64,000 nucleotides of DNA from Jiangella sp. DSM 45060 (GCF_900105175.1 NZ_LT629771.1:5636622-5700621); one strand, 5' to 3'. Numbered from the stretch's first letter, positions 1-8,346 are shown. Notes: a model not told the origin generated them from the letters alone. Made by a program: numbers and translations.

Positions 1-411
1 GAACGCCGCCAGCAGCACGCCCCACACGAACGCCGGCACCGCCGAGCCGGCGAAGATCACCAGGTCCCAGCGGTTCCGCCAGGTCGCGGTGTCGCCCTTG
101 GCGCGGTACTCGAAGGCCAGGCCGCGGCCGATCAGCGTCAACAGGATCAGCACCAGCGGCAGGTAGTACGCCGACCACGCCGTGGCGTACCACTCCGGGA
201 ACGCGGCGAACGTCGCGCCGACCGCGGTGATGACCCAGACCTCGTTGCCGTCCCAGACCGGGCCGATCGTGTTGATGAGGACGCGGCGCTCGGTGTCGTC
301 GCGGGCGAACCGGCGGGTCAGCATGCCGACGCCGAAGTCGAAGCCCTCGAGCGCGAGGTAGCCGATCCAGAGGACCGCGATGAGCAGGAACCACAGCGTG
401 CTCAACTCCAT
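1..411 (-). CDS. cydB: Cytochrome bd ubiquinol oxidase subunit II, partial (3' end outside window)
   Basis: Membrane subunit II of the cytochrome bd oxidase, which partners CydA in the terminal quinol:O2 oxidoreductase. About 137 N-terminal residues are visible from ATG at 411 (MELSTLWFLLIAVLWIGYLA...); the frame stays open to base 1, so the C-terminal part lies outside. Seen: the N-terminal hydrophobic helix, the family segment EGFDFGVGML and the stretch GPVWDGNEVWVI, both typical of CydB. It starts 14 nt after the cydA stop, with a GGGGAG Shine-Dalgarno in the gap, so cydA and cydB form one operon. Family assignment is very secure. Confidence 0.95.
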   Translation of the reverse strand, partial: MELSTLWFLLIAVLWIGYLALEGFDFGVGMLTRRFARDDTERRVLINTIGPVWDGNEVWVITAVGATFAAFPEWYATAWSAYYLPLVLILLTLIGRGLAFEYRAKGDTATWRNRWDLVIFAGSAVPAFVWGVLLAAF

Positions 412-425
412 GATCTGCACTCCCC

Positions 426-1865
426 TCAGTACGCGAAGCTCAGCGGCTTGTCGGCGTCGTCGTCCTCGTCGCGTGGCGGCGGTGGCGCGACGTCGGGCAG
501 GCCCGGCCGCGCGTGCTTGACCAGCAGGTGCACCCACAGCCAGGTCAGGCCCGCGTAGAGGACGGTGAACGCGGCCAGCGAGATGAACACCGTCCGGGCG
601 GTGGTGCTGGGGCTGATGCCGGACGCCGTCGGCATCAGGCCGAACACCAGCCACGGCTGCCGGCCCATCTCGGTGAAGATCCAGCCGAGGGCGTTGCCGG
701 CCAGCGGAAGGAGCGGGAGCACCGCCGTGACGCGCAGCGCCCACGGCGACGTCGGCACCCGTCCGCGTCTGGTCGCCCACAGCTGCCAGAGCGCGATCAG
801 CCCGGCCAGCCCGCCCATCGTGATCATCATCCGGAACGTCCAGTACGTGACCGGGATGTTCGGGCTGTAGTCGCCCGGGCCGAACTCCTCCTCGTACTGC
901 GCCTGCAGGTCGTTGATGCCCTGGACCTCGCCGTCGAACGAGCCGGTCCCGAGGAACGACAGCAGCTGCGGCACCTCGATCGAGTAGATCGCCTCGCTGC
1001 CGTCCAGCGTGCCGATGGTGAACAGCGAGAACGGCGCCGGCTGCTGCGTCTCGTACAGCGCCTCGGCGGCGGCCATCTTCATCGGCTGCACCTCGGTCAT
1101 GACCTTGCCCTGGAAGTCGCCGGAGACCGCGACCCCGATGCCGCCGACGAGGACGGTGACGGCGCCGATGCGCAGCGCGGTACGGAACGCGCCACGGTCC
1201 GACGGCGCGCCGGGCTCGGCGTCCTCCGGGTGGCGCGCGCCGCGGATCAGGTGCCACATCGCGACGGCCGCCACCACGCCGCCGCCGACCATGAACGCGG
1301 CGAAGATCGTGTGCGGGAACGTGACCAGCAGCACCTTGTTCGTCAGCACCGCCCAGATGTCGGTCAGCTCGGCGCGGCCGGCCTCCTCGTTGATCTCGTA
1401 GCCGACGGGGTGCTGCATGAACGAGTTCGCGGCCAGGATGAAGTACGCCGACAGCAGCGTCCCGAACGCCGTGACCCAGATCGTGGCCAGGTGGATCTTC
1501 GGCGGGATGCGGCCCCAGCCGAAGATCCAGACGCCGACGAACACCGACTCGAGGTAGAACGCGAGCAGCGCCTCCATCGCCAGCGGCGCGCCGAACACGT
1601 CGCCGACGAACCGGCTGAAGTCGCTCCAGTTCATGCCGAACTGGAACTCCTGCACGAGGCCGGTGACCACGCCGACGGCGAGGTTGATGAGCAGCAGCTT
1701 CCCGAAGAACTTGGTGAGCCGCAGCCAGCGCTCGCTCTTCGTGCGCATCCACACCGACTGCATGATCGCGACGAGGAACGCCATCGAGATGGTGAACGGG
1801 ACGAAGAAGAAGTGCACCACCGTCGTGATGCCGAACTGCCAGCGGGCGAGGTCCAGCACGTCCAT
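426..1865 (-). CDS. cydA: Cytochrome bd ubiquinol oxidase subunit I
   Basis: Haem-bearing subunit I of the high-affinity bd-type terminal oxidase, an integral membrane protein that oxidises quinol and reduces O2. It has 479 aa, the usual family length. Seen: start MDVLDLARWQFGITTVVHFFFVP with the conserved N-terminal His in helix I, several long hydrophobic helices, and the quinol-binding (Q) loop region between residues 250 and 330. The ATG at 1865 has GAAGGGC about 8 nt upstream. It is the first gene of cydAB and is divergent from the blaI repressor gene. Palindromic repeats in the shared intergenic region suggest that BlaI also controls this operon (inference). Confidence 0.97.
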   Translation of the reverse strand: MDVLDLARWQFGITTVVHFFFVPFTISMAFLVAIMQSVWMRTKSERWLRLTKFFGKLLLINLAVGVVTGLVQEFQFGMNWSDFSRFVGDVFGAPLAMEALLAFYLESVFVGVWIFGWGRIPPKIHLATIWVTAFGTLLSAYFILAANSFMQHPVGYEINEEAGRAELTDIWAVLTNKVLLVTFPHTIFAAFMVGGGVVAAVAMWHLIRGARHPEDAEPGAPSDRGAFRTALRIGAVTVLVGGIGVAVSGDFQGKVMTEVQPMKMAAAEALYETQQPAPFSLFTIGTLDGSEAIYSIEVPQLLSFLGTGSFDGEVQGINDLQAQYEEEFGPGDYSPNIPVTYWTFRMMITMGGLAGLIALWQLWATRRGRVPTSPWALRVTAVLPLLPLAGNALGWIFTEMGRQPWLVFGLMPTASGISPSTTARTVFISLAAFTVLYAGLTWLWVHLLVKHARPGLPDVAPPPPRDEDDDADKPLSFAY

Positions 1866-1886
1866 GCGCGTTGCCCTTCGGGTGCG

Positions 1887-1930
1887 TACTACGTTACGTC
1901 GTAGATGCTACGACATACTGTAGTACTACG
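1887..1930. promoter_or_regulatory. Putative BlaI-family operators in the cydA/blaI divergent promoter
   Basis: Three overlapping dyads built on CTAC/GTAG half-sites are visible: CTACG-N6-CGTAG (1889-1904), a perfect GTCGTAG-ATG-CTACGAC (1898-1914) and a perfect 10-mer GTAGTACTAC (1920-1929). BlaI/MecI repressors bind dyads with TACA/TGTA-type half-sites, so a match to the adjacent blaI product is plausible. A TACACT box (1940-1945) 7 nt before the GTG at 1953 would be the blaI -10, which puts the third dyad in its -35/spacer region. Autorepression and control of cydAB are inference. Confidence 0.6.
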
Positions 1931-1952
1931 AGTGGTCGGTACACTGGTGAAC

Positions 1953-2342
1953 GTGCCAGGACGTGCCCGACTCGGTGAACTCGAACGCGCCGTCATGGAG
2001 CAGTTGTGGGCGCTGCGCGCGCCGGCCACCGTCCGTCAGGTGCACGAGGCGCTGGCCGGGTCGCGCGACATCGCGTACACGACGGTCATGACGGTGCTCG
2101 ATCGGCTGGCCCGCAAGGGGTCGGCAGAGCAGATCCGCGACGGCCGCGCCTACCGCTACCGGCCCGCGTTCAGCCGCGACGAGCTCACGGCCGAGCTCAT
2201 GCACGAGGCGCTCGACACCGTCGACGGCTCCGACCGCACGGCCGCGCTGCTGCGGTTCGTCGGGTCCGCCTCCGAGGACGACGCGCGGGCGCTGCGCGAG
2301 GCGCTCGAGGCGGTGGAGCGGTCGGCTCGTGATTCCGCGTGA
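1953..2342 (+). CDS. blaI: BlaI/MecI/CopY-family transcriptional repressor
   Basis: Winged-helix repressor of the penicillinase-repressor family, cytoplasmic, acting as a dimer on dyad operators and released by proteolysis. It has about 129 aa. Seen: the family start RLGELERAVMEQLW, the recognition region ATVRQVHEAL...YTTVMTVLDRLARKG and a C-terminal dimerisation helix. GTG at 1953 is chosen because a TACACT -10 box lies 6 nt before it, which would give a leaderless transcript; GTG 1947 and an ATG at 1905 inside the operator region are in frame but less likely. Its stop overlaps the M56 protease start (GTGA), so the repressor and its likely sensor/protease partner are translationally coupled. 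Confidence 0.9.
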   Translation: MPGRARLGELERAVMEQLWALRAPATVRQVHEALAGSRDIAYTTVMTVLDRLARKGSAEQIRDGRAYRYRPAFSRDELTAELMHEALDTVDGSDRTAALLRFVGSASEDDARALREALEAVERSARDSA

Positions 2343-3238
2343 CCGAGACCACGCCCGTTGTCCTGCTGGTCCTGGCGTTGCTGCTGACCGGCCCGGCGCC
2401 GGCGCTGCTGGCCCGGGCGTCGTGGCCGCTGCGGGCGCCGCGGGCGGCGCTGGTGCTGTGGCAGGCGGTCGCGCTGGCGGCGGTGCTGTCGGCGCTCGGC
2501 GCGGGCGCGTCGGCGGGGACGCTCGTCGTGACCCATCCGTCGCCGTCGGTCTGGCTGGTGGTGCTGCACGCGGCGGCGCTGCTGCTGACTGTGGTGGTCG
2601 TCGCACGGCTGCTGTGGTCGGCGCACACGCTGGGCATGACGCTGCGGGCCCGCCGTCGCCGGCAACGCCACGTCGTCGACCTCGTCGGGCGCCCTGACCA
2701 GCGCGCGCCGGGCGCCCTGGTCGTCGACGTCGCGCGGCCGGTGGCGTACTGCATTCCGGGGGTGCGCTCGCGCGTGGTGGTGTCGGCGCCGGCGCTCGAC
2801 GCGCTGGGCTCCGACGAGACCGCGGCCGTCCTGGCGCACGAGCGGGCGCACGTCCGGGCCCGCCACGACCTCGTCCTCGAGGGCTTCGGCGTGCTGCACG
2901 ACGCGTTCCCGCGGTTCGTGCGCAGCTCGGTCGCCCTCGACTCCGCCGCCGGCCTCGTCGAGATGCTCGCCGACGACGCCGCCCGGCGACGCAGCGGCGC
3001 GGTGCCACTGGCGCGGGCGCTGGCCCGCATGGCCGACGCCCCCGTGCCCGCCGGCGCCCTCGGGTCCGGCTCCGTGACGCCCGCGGTCCGCATCCGCCGT
3101 CTCGCCGCCGCTCCGGGCCCGCAGCCGTGGCTGATCGCGGGGCTGGCCTACGCGGTTGCCGCGGCGCTCGTGGCGGTGCCGACCGTCGCGGTCGCGGTGC
3201 CCTGGCTGACGGCTTTGTCGCGCGCGCTGCTGCCCTGA
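2339..3238 (+). CDS. M56-family metalloprotease (BlaR1/MecR1-like, without sensor domain)
   Basis: Membrane zinc protease, 299 aa, of the type that cleaves BlaI-like repressors. Seen: four or so hydrophobic segments (residues about 5-25, 35-55, 75-100 and a C-terminal helix near 265-290), and the zinc motif HERAH (HExxH) at about residue 168 within LAHERAHVRARHDL. A later EMLADDAARR stretch can supply the third ligand. Unlike BlaR1 it has no penicillin-binding extracellular domain, so its signal is unknown. It overlaps blaI by 4 bp, which is typical of this two-gene actinobacterial module. Confidence 0.88.
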   Translation: MTETTPVVLLVLALLLTGPAPALLARASWPLRAPRAALVLWQAVALAAVLSALGAGASAGTLVVTHPSPSVWLVVLHAAALLLTVVVVARLLWSAHTLGMTLRARRRRQRHVVDLVGRPDQRAPGALVVDVARPVAYCIPGVRSRVVVSAPALDALGSDETAAVLAHERAHVRARHDLVLEGFGVLHDAFPRFVRSSVALDSAAGLVEMLADDAARRRSGAVPLARALARMADAPVPAGALGSGSVTPAVRIRRLAAAPGPQPWLIAGLAYAVAAALVAVPTVAVAVPWLTALSRALLP

Positions 3239-3286
3239 CGCATAGGTTGGCCAATGACGGCACACGTCCGACCCGAAGGAGCCGGC

Positions 3287-3607
3287 ATGATCCCCGCCGC
3301 GCAGCTCACCGATCCCACCGTCCGTGCCCTGGTCGCCGCCATCAACGACGGCGACCGCGCCGCCTTCCTGGGCTTGCTCACCCCCGACGCCGTCCTCACC
3401 GACGACGGCTCGCAGCGCGACCTCGAGGACTGGATCGACCGCGAGATCTTCACCGTCAACGGCCACCTGGAGGTCGAGTCCCAGTCGTCGGACGGACGGT
3501 CGCTGGTCGCGGCCTACCGCAACGACACGTGGGGCCAGATGCGCACGTCCTGGTCCTTCACCGTCGTCGACGGCAGGATCAGCCTTCTCGCGACCGGCCA
3601 GGCCTGA
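3287..3607 (+). CDS. SnoaL-like / NTF2-fold small protein
   Basis: A 106-aa cytoplasmic protein with the alpha+beta-barrel pattern of the SnoaL/NTF2 superfamily: an N-terminal helix with VRALVAAINDGDRAAFLGLL, then DAVLTDDG, then alternating beta strands ending in WSFTVVDGRISLLATGQA. The superfamily covers isomerases, dehydratases and ligand-binding proteins, so no reaction can be assigned. ATG 3287 is chosen over the in-frame ATG 3254 because AAGGAG (3276-3281) lies 5 nt before it. It is a single gene, convergent with rsmI. Confidence 0.75.
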   Translation: MIPAAQLTDPTVRALVAAINDGDRAAFLGLLTPDAVLTDDGSQRDLEDWIDREIFTVNGHLEVESQSSDGRSLVAAYRNDTWGQMRTSWSFTVVDGRISLLATGQA

Positions 3608-3619
3608 CGCCGCAACGGC

Positions 3620-4483
3620 TCAGTCGGCGGCGTCCTTCGCCGCCACGACCGCCGCGTAGACCTCGCGCTTCGGCAACCCCAGTTCCCGGGCGACCTCCGC
3701 GATGGCCTCCTTGCGGCGCACACCGGCCGCCTCGCGCTCGACCACCTGCGCCACCGCGTCGGCCGGGGTGGCGGTCGCCGAGCGGGGTGGCGCGCCCTGC
3801 ACCACCAGCGTGATCTCGCCGAGCGGCCCGTCCGCCGTCGCCCACGAGGCGAGTTCGCCCAGCGGCCCGCGCCGGACCTCCTCGTGCGTCTTGGTCAGCT
3901 CGCGGCACACCGCCGCCGGACGGTCCGCGCCGAACGCCGCCGCCATCGCCGTCAGCGTGTCGGCCAGCCGGTGCCTCGACTCGAAGAACACCATCGTCCG
4001 CTGCTCGTCGGCCAGCGCGGCGAACGTCCGCGACCGCTCCCCAGGCCGGCGCGGCGGGAAGCCCTCGAAGCAGAACCGGTCGACCGGCAGCCCGCTGACG
4101 GCGAGCGCCGTCAGCACCGCCGACGGCCCGGGTACGGACGTCACCCGGACGCCCGCCGCCACCGCCGCCGCCACCAGTCGGTACCCGGGGTCGGACACCG
4201 ACGGCATGCCGGCGTCGGTCACCAGCACCACGCGGGCGCCGTCGGTCAGCGCGGCCAGCAGCTCCGGCGTGCGCGCGGACTCGTTGCCTTCGAAGTACGA
4301 CACCAGCCGCCCGGCGATCGTCACACCCAGCGACGACGTCAGCCGGAGCAGCCGCCGGGTGTCCTCCGCCGCCACCACGTCAGCAGCCGCCAGCTCGGCC
4401 GCGAGCCGCGGCGGAGCGTCGCCGGCGTCGCCGATCGGGGTGCCGGCCAGCACCAGGACACCGTCCGTCGTCGAGTTCGCCAC
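3620..4483 (-). CDS. rsmI: 16S rRNA (cytidine(1402)-2'-O)-methyltransferase RsmI
   Basis: SAM-dependent methyltransferase (tetrapyrrole-methylase fold) that 2'-O-methylates C1402 of 16S rRNA. From GTG 4483 it has 287 aa, matching the family. Seen: N-terminal GVLVLAGTPIGDAGDAPPR, the AEDTRR motif, VTDAGMPSVSDPG and PGPSAVLTALAVSGLP, which together are diagnostic of RsmI, and a C-terminal helix-rich domain (KEAIAEVARELGLPKREVY). The frame is open upstream to 4867 but homology starts at VANSTTDG. It is divergent from the protein mannosyltransferase gene, a pairing common in actinobacteria. Confidence 0.96.
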   Translation of the reverse strand: MANSTTDGVLVLAGTPIGDAGDAPPRLAAELAAADVVAAEDTRRLLRLTSSLGVTIAGRLVSYFEGNESARTPELLAALTDGARVVLVTDAGMPSVSDPGYRLVAAAVAAGVRVTSVPGPSAVLTALAVSGLPVDRFCFEGFPPRRPGERSRTFAALADEQRTMVFFESRHRLADTLTAMAAAFGADRPAAVCRELTKTHEEVRRGPLGELASWATADGPLGEITLVVQGAPPRSATATPADAVAQVVEREAAGVRRKEAIAEVARELGLPKREVYAAVVAAKDAAD

Positions 4484-4543
4484 CCGCCCATCCTCGCGCA
4501 ACGCAAGCCGCTGGTTCACAGCGAGCACTCGTAGGATGACCCG

Positions 4544-6133
4544 GTGACCCAGACGGTTGACGCCCCAGAGGCCTCCGAGACGGAGCGCTCGGCGGCCGGC
4601 CTCCGAGCCCGCCTCGTCCGGCCGATGCCGTCCGACCGCGTCTGGGGCTGGATCGGCCCGCTGCTGGTCGGTGTGGTCGCGGCGGTGCTGCGACTGGTCG
4701 ACCTCGGCCGTCCCGACAAGATCATCTTCGACGAGACGTACTACGCCAAGGACGCCTACTCGCAGCTGCTGTTCGGCTACTCGCGCAAGTTCACCGAGGA
4801 CGCCAACGAGCGGATCCTCAGCGGCGACCTCGACGTCTTCCTGAACGAGCCGTCGTTCGTCGTGCACCCGCCGGTCGGCAAGTTCATCATCGGCCAGGGC
4901 ATCGACGTGTTCGGCATGGACCCGTTCGGCTGGCGCATCGCCGTCGCGCTGTGCGGGGTGGCGACGGTGGTCATGCTCGCCCGCATCGGGCGGCGGCTGT
5001 TCCGCTCGACTTTGCTCGGCTGCGTCGCCGGCCTGCTGCTCGCCGTCGACGGCCTGTCGATCGTGATGAGCCGGACGGCGGTGCTCGACGGCATCCTCGC
5101 GATGTTCATCGTCGCCGCGTTCGGCTGCCTGCTGATCGACCGCGACCAGATGCGGGCGAAGTACGCCGACTGGGGCGAGTCCAGGCTGGCCCGCGGGTTG
5201 ACGGAACCGGGCGACGGCCCGCTGTTCTGGTGGCGGCCGTGGCGGCTGGCAGCCGGGATCATGCTCGGCCTGGCCTGCGGCACGAAGTGGAGCGGGCTGT
5301 ACGCCGTCGCCGTGTTCGGGCTGATGACGGTGTTGTGGGAGATCGGCGCGCGGCGCGCGGCCGGGCTGCGCAGCCCCGTCCTCAACTCACTGCTGCGCGA
5401 CGGGCCGGTCGCGTTCCTCACGATGGTCGTCACCGCCGCGTTCGTGTACGTCGTGTCGTGGTGGGGCTGGATCACGTCGTCCGACGGCTACCACCGGCAG
5501 TGGGCCACGGAGAACGCGCCGTCGGCGCTGGGCCAGTTGTTCCCGAGCTGGGCGCGCAGCCTGTGGCACTACCACTCGGAGATGTGGCGGTTCCACCGCG
5601 ACCTCGACACCCCGCACGACTACATGTCCAAGCCGTGGGAGTGGCTCTACCTCGGCCGGCCGGTGTCGTTCGACTACGAGGGGTACGACCTCGGCCAGGC
5701 CGGTTGCGAGGCCGAGCGGTGCAGTCAGGCGGTGCTCGCGCTGGGCACGCCGCCGCTGTGGTGGGGTGCGTGCGCAGCGCTGCTGGTGTGCCTGTGGTGG
5801 TGGTTCTTCCGCCGCGACTGGCGGGCCGGTGCGATCCTCGCCGGAATCATCGCGACCTGGGTGCCGTGGCTGTTCTTCACCGACCGGACGATCTTCTACT
5901 TCTACGCGGTCGCGATCGTGCCGTTCCTGGTGCTGGCCGTGACGTTCGTGCTGGGGCTGATCATCGGGCCGCCGGACGCCTCGCCGCGGCGGCGCGCCGT
6001 CGGGGTGGCGATCGCCGGTGGCTACGTCCTGATCGTCGTGGCCGTCGCCGCCTGGTTCTACCCCATCCACGTCGACCAGCTGATCTCGTACGACGCCTGG
6101 CGGGCGCGGATGTGGTTCAGCAGCTGGATCTAG
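4544..6133 (+). CDS. pmt: Dolichyl-phosphate-mannose-protein mannosyltransferase (GT39)
   Basis: Polytopic membrane glycosyltransferase that transfers mannose from polyprenyl-phosphate-mannose to Ser/Thr of proteins during Sec export. It has 529 aa, as usual for actinobacterial Pmt. Seen: the catalytic first-loop motif IIFDETYYAKDAY (residues about 64-76) containing the acidic DE pair, about ten hydrophobic helices, and a large extracytoplasmic loop with HRQWATENAP and FHRDLDTPHDYMSKPWEW. GTG 4544 has AGGA 8 nt upstream. Its TAG overlaps the stop of the convergent exporter gene. Confidence 0.95.
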   Translation: MTQTVDAPEASETERSAAGLRARLVRPMPSDRVWGWIGPLLVGVVAAVLRLVDLGRPDKIIFDETYYAKDAYSQLLFGYSRKFTEDANERILSGDLDVFLNEPSFVVHPPVGKFIIGQGIDVFGMDPFGWRIAVALCGVATVVMLARIGRRLFRSTLLGCVAGLLLAVDGLSIVMSRTAVLDGILAMFIVAAFGCLLIDRDQMRAKYADWGESRLARGLTEPGDGPLFWWRPWRLAAGIMLGLACGTKWSGLYAVAVFGLMTVLWEIGARRAAGLRSPVLNSLLRDGPVAFLTMVVTAAFVYVVSWWGWITSSDGYHRQWATENAPSALGQLFPSWARSLWHYHSEMWRFHRDLDTPHDYMSKPWEWLYLGRPVSFDYEGYDLGQAGCEAERCSQAVLALGTPPLWWGACAALLVCLWWWFFRRDWRAGAILAGIIATWVPWLFFTDRTIFYFYAVAIVPFLVLAVTFVLGLIIGPPDASPRRRAVGVAIAGGYVLIVVAVAAWFYPIHVDQLISYDAWRARMWFSSWI

Positions 6134-6717
6134 GTGAGCTCGGCGACGCCCTCGATCATGAGCCACACACCGAACAGGACGAACAGAGCGGAGGCGCCGA
6201 CCTGGATCAGCCGCTCGGGCAGCCGCTGCCCCAGGTAGCGGCCGACGACGATGGCCAGCGCGTCCGCGGCGACCATGCCGACGGTCGAGCCGATCCACAC
6301 GCCGACCCAGTCGTTGTCGGCGGCCAGCGTGATGGTGGCGAGCATCGTCTTGTCGCCCAGCTCGGCCAGGAAGAACGCTGTGCCGACGGCGATGACGGCG
6401 GCCTTGGTGGTCCGTTCGGCCTTGCTCTTCTCGTCGTCGGTCAACGAGTCGCCCCGCCACGTCCAGGCGGCGAAACCGAAGAACGCGACCGCCGCGATGA
6501 CGTTGATCCAGCCGGTCGGGAGCGCCTCGCCCAACCCGAACCCGATCGCGACCGACGCCAGGTGCACGACGGTCGTCGCGATCGTGATGCCGAGGATGAC
6601 GTGCCACGCCTTGAACCGCGTGGCGAACGTCAGCGCCATCAGCTGGGACTTGTCACCGAGCTCGGCCACGAAGATGACGCCGAAGCTCACGAGGAACGCG
6701 GCCCACAGGTCGGCCAT
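6130..6717 (-). CDS. TMEM165/GDT1 family cation (Mn2+) transporter
   Basis: Six-helix membrane protein of the UPF0016/GDT1 family, which moves Mn2+ or Ca2+ out of the cytoplasm. It has 195 aa from ATG 6717. Seen: the two family signature repeats, VAELGDKSQLMALTFATRF near the N-terminus and LAELGDKTMLATITLA in the second half, each E-x-G-D-K-(T/S), in antiparallel membrane halves. An in-frame ATG at 6780 is rejected because it lies in the riboswitch. The upstream leader carries a yybP-ykoY aptamer, known to sense Mn2+, which strongly supports manganese export as the role. Confidence 0.93.
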   Translation of the reverse strand: MADLWAAFLVSFGVIFVAELGDKSQLMALTFATRFKAWHVILGITIATTVVHLASVAIGFGLGEALPTGWINVIAAVAFFGFAAWTWRGDSLTDDEKSKAERTTKAAVIAVGTAFFLAELGDKTMLATITLAADNDWVGVWIGSTVGMVAADALAIVVGRYLGQRLPERLIQVGASALFVLFGVWLMIEGVAELT

Positions 6718-6724
6718 CGGATCC

Positions 6725-6748
6725 CTTCCGGTCACGCCGGACCGGAAG
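6725..6748 (-). promoter_or_regulatory. Hairpin sequestering the Shine-Dalgarno of the Mn exporter (riboswitch expression platform)
   Basis: In the minus-strand transcript CTTCCGGTC (6748-6740) can pair perfectly with GACCGGAAG (6733-6725) around a 6-nt loop. The 3' arm contains the GGAAGGG ribosome-binding site of the exporter (ATG at 6717). This looks like a translational switch: Mn2+ binding to the upstream aptamer would free the RBS. The hairpin is seen directly; its coupling to the aptamer is inference. Confidence 0.65.
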
Positions 6749-6779
6749 CTGCGAGACTCCGACCCGGCAACTACTGCCA

Positions 6780-6885
6780 TGGGTCGAAGGTCTCGCCCGC
6801 CTCTTGACGAGGCCGCGCGGCCGGACGCCGGAGCGTCAGTATGTCGACCGCGACATTGGGGGCTACTCCCCTTCGCTGGGACCCA
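6780..6885 (-). ncRNA. yybP-ykoY manganese riboswitch
   Basis: Aptamer in the leader of the GDT1-family exporter. Seen on the minus strand: P1 strands TGGGTC (6885-6880) and GACCCA (6785-6780), the conserved 5' block AAGGGGAGTAGCC right after P1, the internal block GTCGACATACTGACG and the 3' block GCGAGACCTTC before the closing strand. These blocks and their order match the yybP-ykoY class, whose members bind Mn2+ between two docked loops. The downstream gene is of the family most often found behind this riboswitch in actinobacteria. Confidence 0.9.
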
Positions 6886-7013
6886 GCCTACCGGGATCGG
6901 TGATCGGGAATCCAGCCGACGTGGGCAGCCTCACACCCTGCGGTTCACCGGCCGACTCCCTCGCCGCCGACCGCGACGAGCCTGCCGCGCCGTCGTTCGT
7001 CCATACCCGGCCT

Positions 7014-8279
7014 CTAGACGTAACCGCGCAGCCGGACAGCGCGGGCGACGCGATCGAGGGCGATCGAGTACGCGGCCAACCGGTAGCTGGAGCCGGTGTC
7101 CTCGGCCCTGTCGGCGACCTGGGTGAAAGCGCTCTGCAGGCGATCGCCCAGCTCCGCGTTGAAGCGTTCCTCCCTCCAGCGGAACTGCTGGATATTCTGA
7201 GTCCACTCGAAGTACGAACCGGTGACGCCGCCGCCGTTGGCGAGGATGTCGGGCACGACTCGGACGCCGCGATCGGCCAGGATACGGTCCGCTGCCGGGG
7301 TGACCGGATGGTTCGCCCCCTCGACGACGACCGCCGCGGCGACCGCGGCGGCGTTGTCCTCGGTGATGGCGTTGCCGAGCGCGGCCGGCACGAGGATGTC
7401 GCACTCCATCGTCATCAGTTCGTCGAGGCCGATGGGCGTGTGAGCGACGTCGATCTCCGTGACCGAGCCGCCCCCGGACACCGTCCGCACCAGTCCGTCG
7501 ACGTCGAGGCCGCGATCATTGACGACGCCGCCACGCACGTCGCTGACCGCCACCACGCGGGCGCCGAGGGCCGCGAACTCCCGCGCCGCCCACGAGCCGA
7601 CGTTGCCGAAACCCTGGACGACCACCCTTTTCCCGGTGAGATCCCACCCCCAGCGCCGCGCCGCCGCCTCGACGACGTACACCAGCCCACGCCCGGTCGC
7701 CGCCTCGCGCCCCGGCGCGCCGCCCATCTCGATCGGCTTGCCGGTGACGGCGGCCGGCGTGTACCCGTGCCGGCTGCTGTAGGCGTCCATGAACCACGCC
7801 ATCACCTGCGCATTGGTGTTCACGTCGGGCGCGGGGATATCGCGGTAGGCGCCCAGGACGTGGCTCAGCGACAACGCGAAGGTCCGCGTCAGCGACTGCA
7901 GCTCACGTTGCGAGAGCGTGGCCGGGTCGATCCGGATCCCGCCCTTGGCGCCCCCGAACGGCAGGTCGAGCAGTGCGGTCTTCCAGGTCATGAGCGCGGC
8001 AAGGGCACGGACCTCATCGAGATCGGCATCGGCGTGATAGCGCAACCCGCCCTTGTACGGGCCGCGAGCACCGTTGTGCTGCACGCGGTAGCCCTGCGCC
8101 ACCACCAGGCTTCCGTCGTCGCGGCGCAGCGGAACCTGGACGCTCACTTCCCGGTAGCTGGTGGCCAGAACCTCGGCGACGTCGCCGGGCAGGTCCACGG
8201 CGCGGGCAGCGTCGGCGACGTAGCCACGGACGGCCGTGCCCGCGGTCGGGGCGGAGTCGCGCCAGGTGTCGATGGTCAC
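7014..8279 (-). CDS. gdhA: Glu/Leu/Phe/Val dehydrogenase (glutamate dehydrogenase)
   Basis: NAD(P)+-dependent amino-acid dehydrogenase, 421 aa, interconverting glutamate and 2-oxoglutarate plus ammonia. Seen: glutamate-binding segment GPYKGGLRYH with the catalytic-lysine region LPFGGAKGGIRIDP (residues about 105-120), PAPDVNTNAQVMAWFMD, the Rossmann motif GFGNVG near residue 220 and the late SYFEWTQNIQ motif. GTG 8279 has a strong GGAGGA 8 nt upstream. A promoter with 17-bp spacing lies at 8318-8346. Specificity for Glu rather than Leu/Val is inferred from overall similarity, not proven. Confidence 0.93.
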   Translation of the reverse strand: MTIDTWRDSAPTAGTAVRGYVADAARAVDLPGDVAEVLATSYREVSVQVPLRRDDGSLVVAQGYRVQHNGARGPYKGGLRYHADADLDEVRALAALMTWKTALLDLPFGGAKGGIRIDPATLSQRELQSLTRTFALSLSHVLGAYRDIPAPDVNTNAQVMAWFMDAYSSRHGYTPAAVTGKPIEMGGAPGREAATGRGLVYVVEAAARRWGWDLTGKRVVVQGFGNVGSWAAREFAALGARVVAVSDVRGGVVNDRGLDVDGLVRTVSGGGSVTEIDVAHTPIGLDELMTMECDILVPAALGNAITEDNAAAVAAAVVVEGANHPVTPAADRILADRGVRVVPDILANGGGVTGSYFEWTQNIQQFRWREERFNAELGDRLQSAFTQVADRAEDTGSSYRLAAYSIALDRVARAVRLRGYV

Positions 8280-8317
8280 GGGGTTCCTCCGTGAGTTCGG
8301 GGCCAGGTTGCAAAACG

Positions 8318-8346
8318 AATATCCCTTCTTTTAAGAGGGTCCACAA
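8318..8346 (-). promoter_or_regulatory. Probable promoter of gdhA
   Basis: On the minus strand a TTGTGG -35 box (8346-8341) and a GATATT -10 box (8323-8318) are separated by exactly 17 bp in an unusually A/T-rich patch. The transcript would start near 8311 and carry a leader of about 30 nt with GGAGGA before the GTG start. Confidence 0.55.

Noticed and set aside
1905..1952. Upstream ATG start for blaI
   Set aside because: It lies in the operator and upstream of the likely -10 box; homology begins after GTG 1947/1953.
2197..3093. Minus-strand frames opposite blaI and the M56 gene
   Set aside because: Shadow frames with Arg/Ala/Ser repeats and no domains.
4484..4867. 128-codon N-terminal extension of rsmI
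   Set aside because: No homology-like sequence, overlaps the divergent mannosyltransferase gene start; family length fits GTG 4483.
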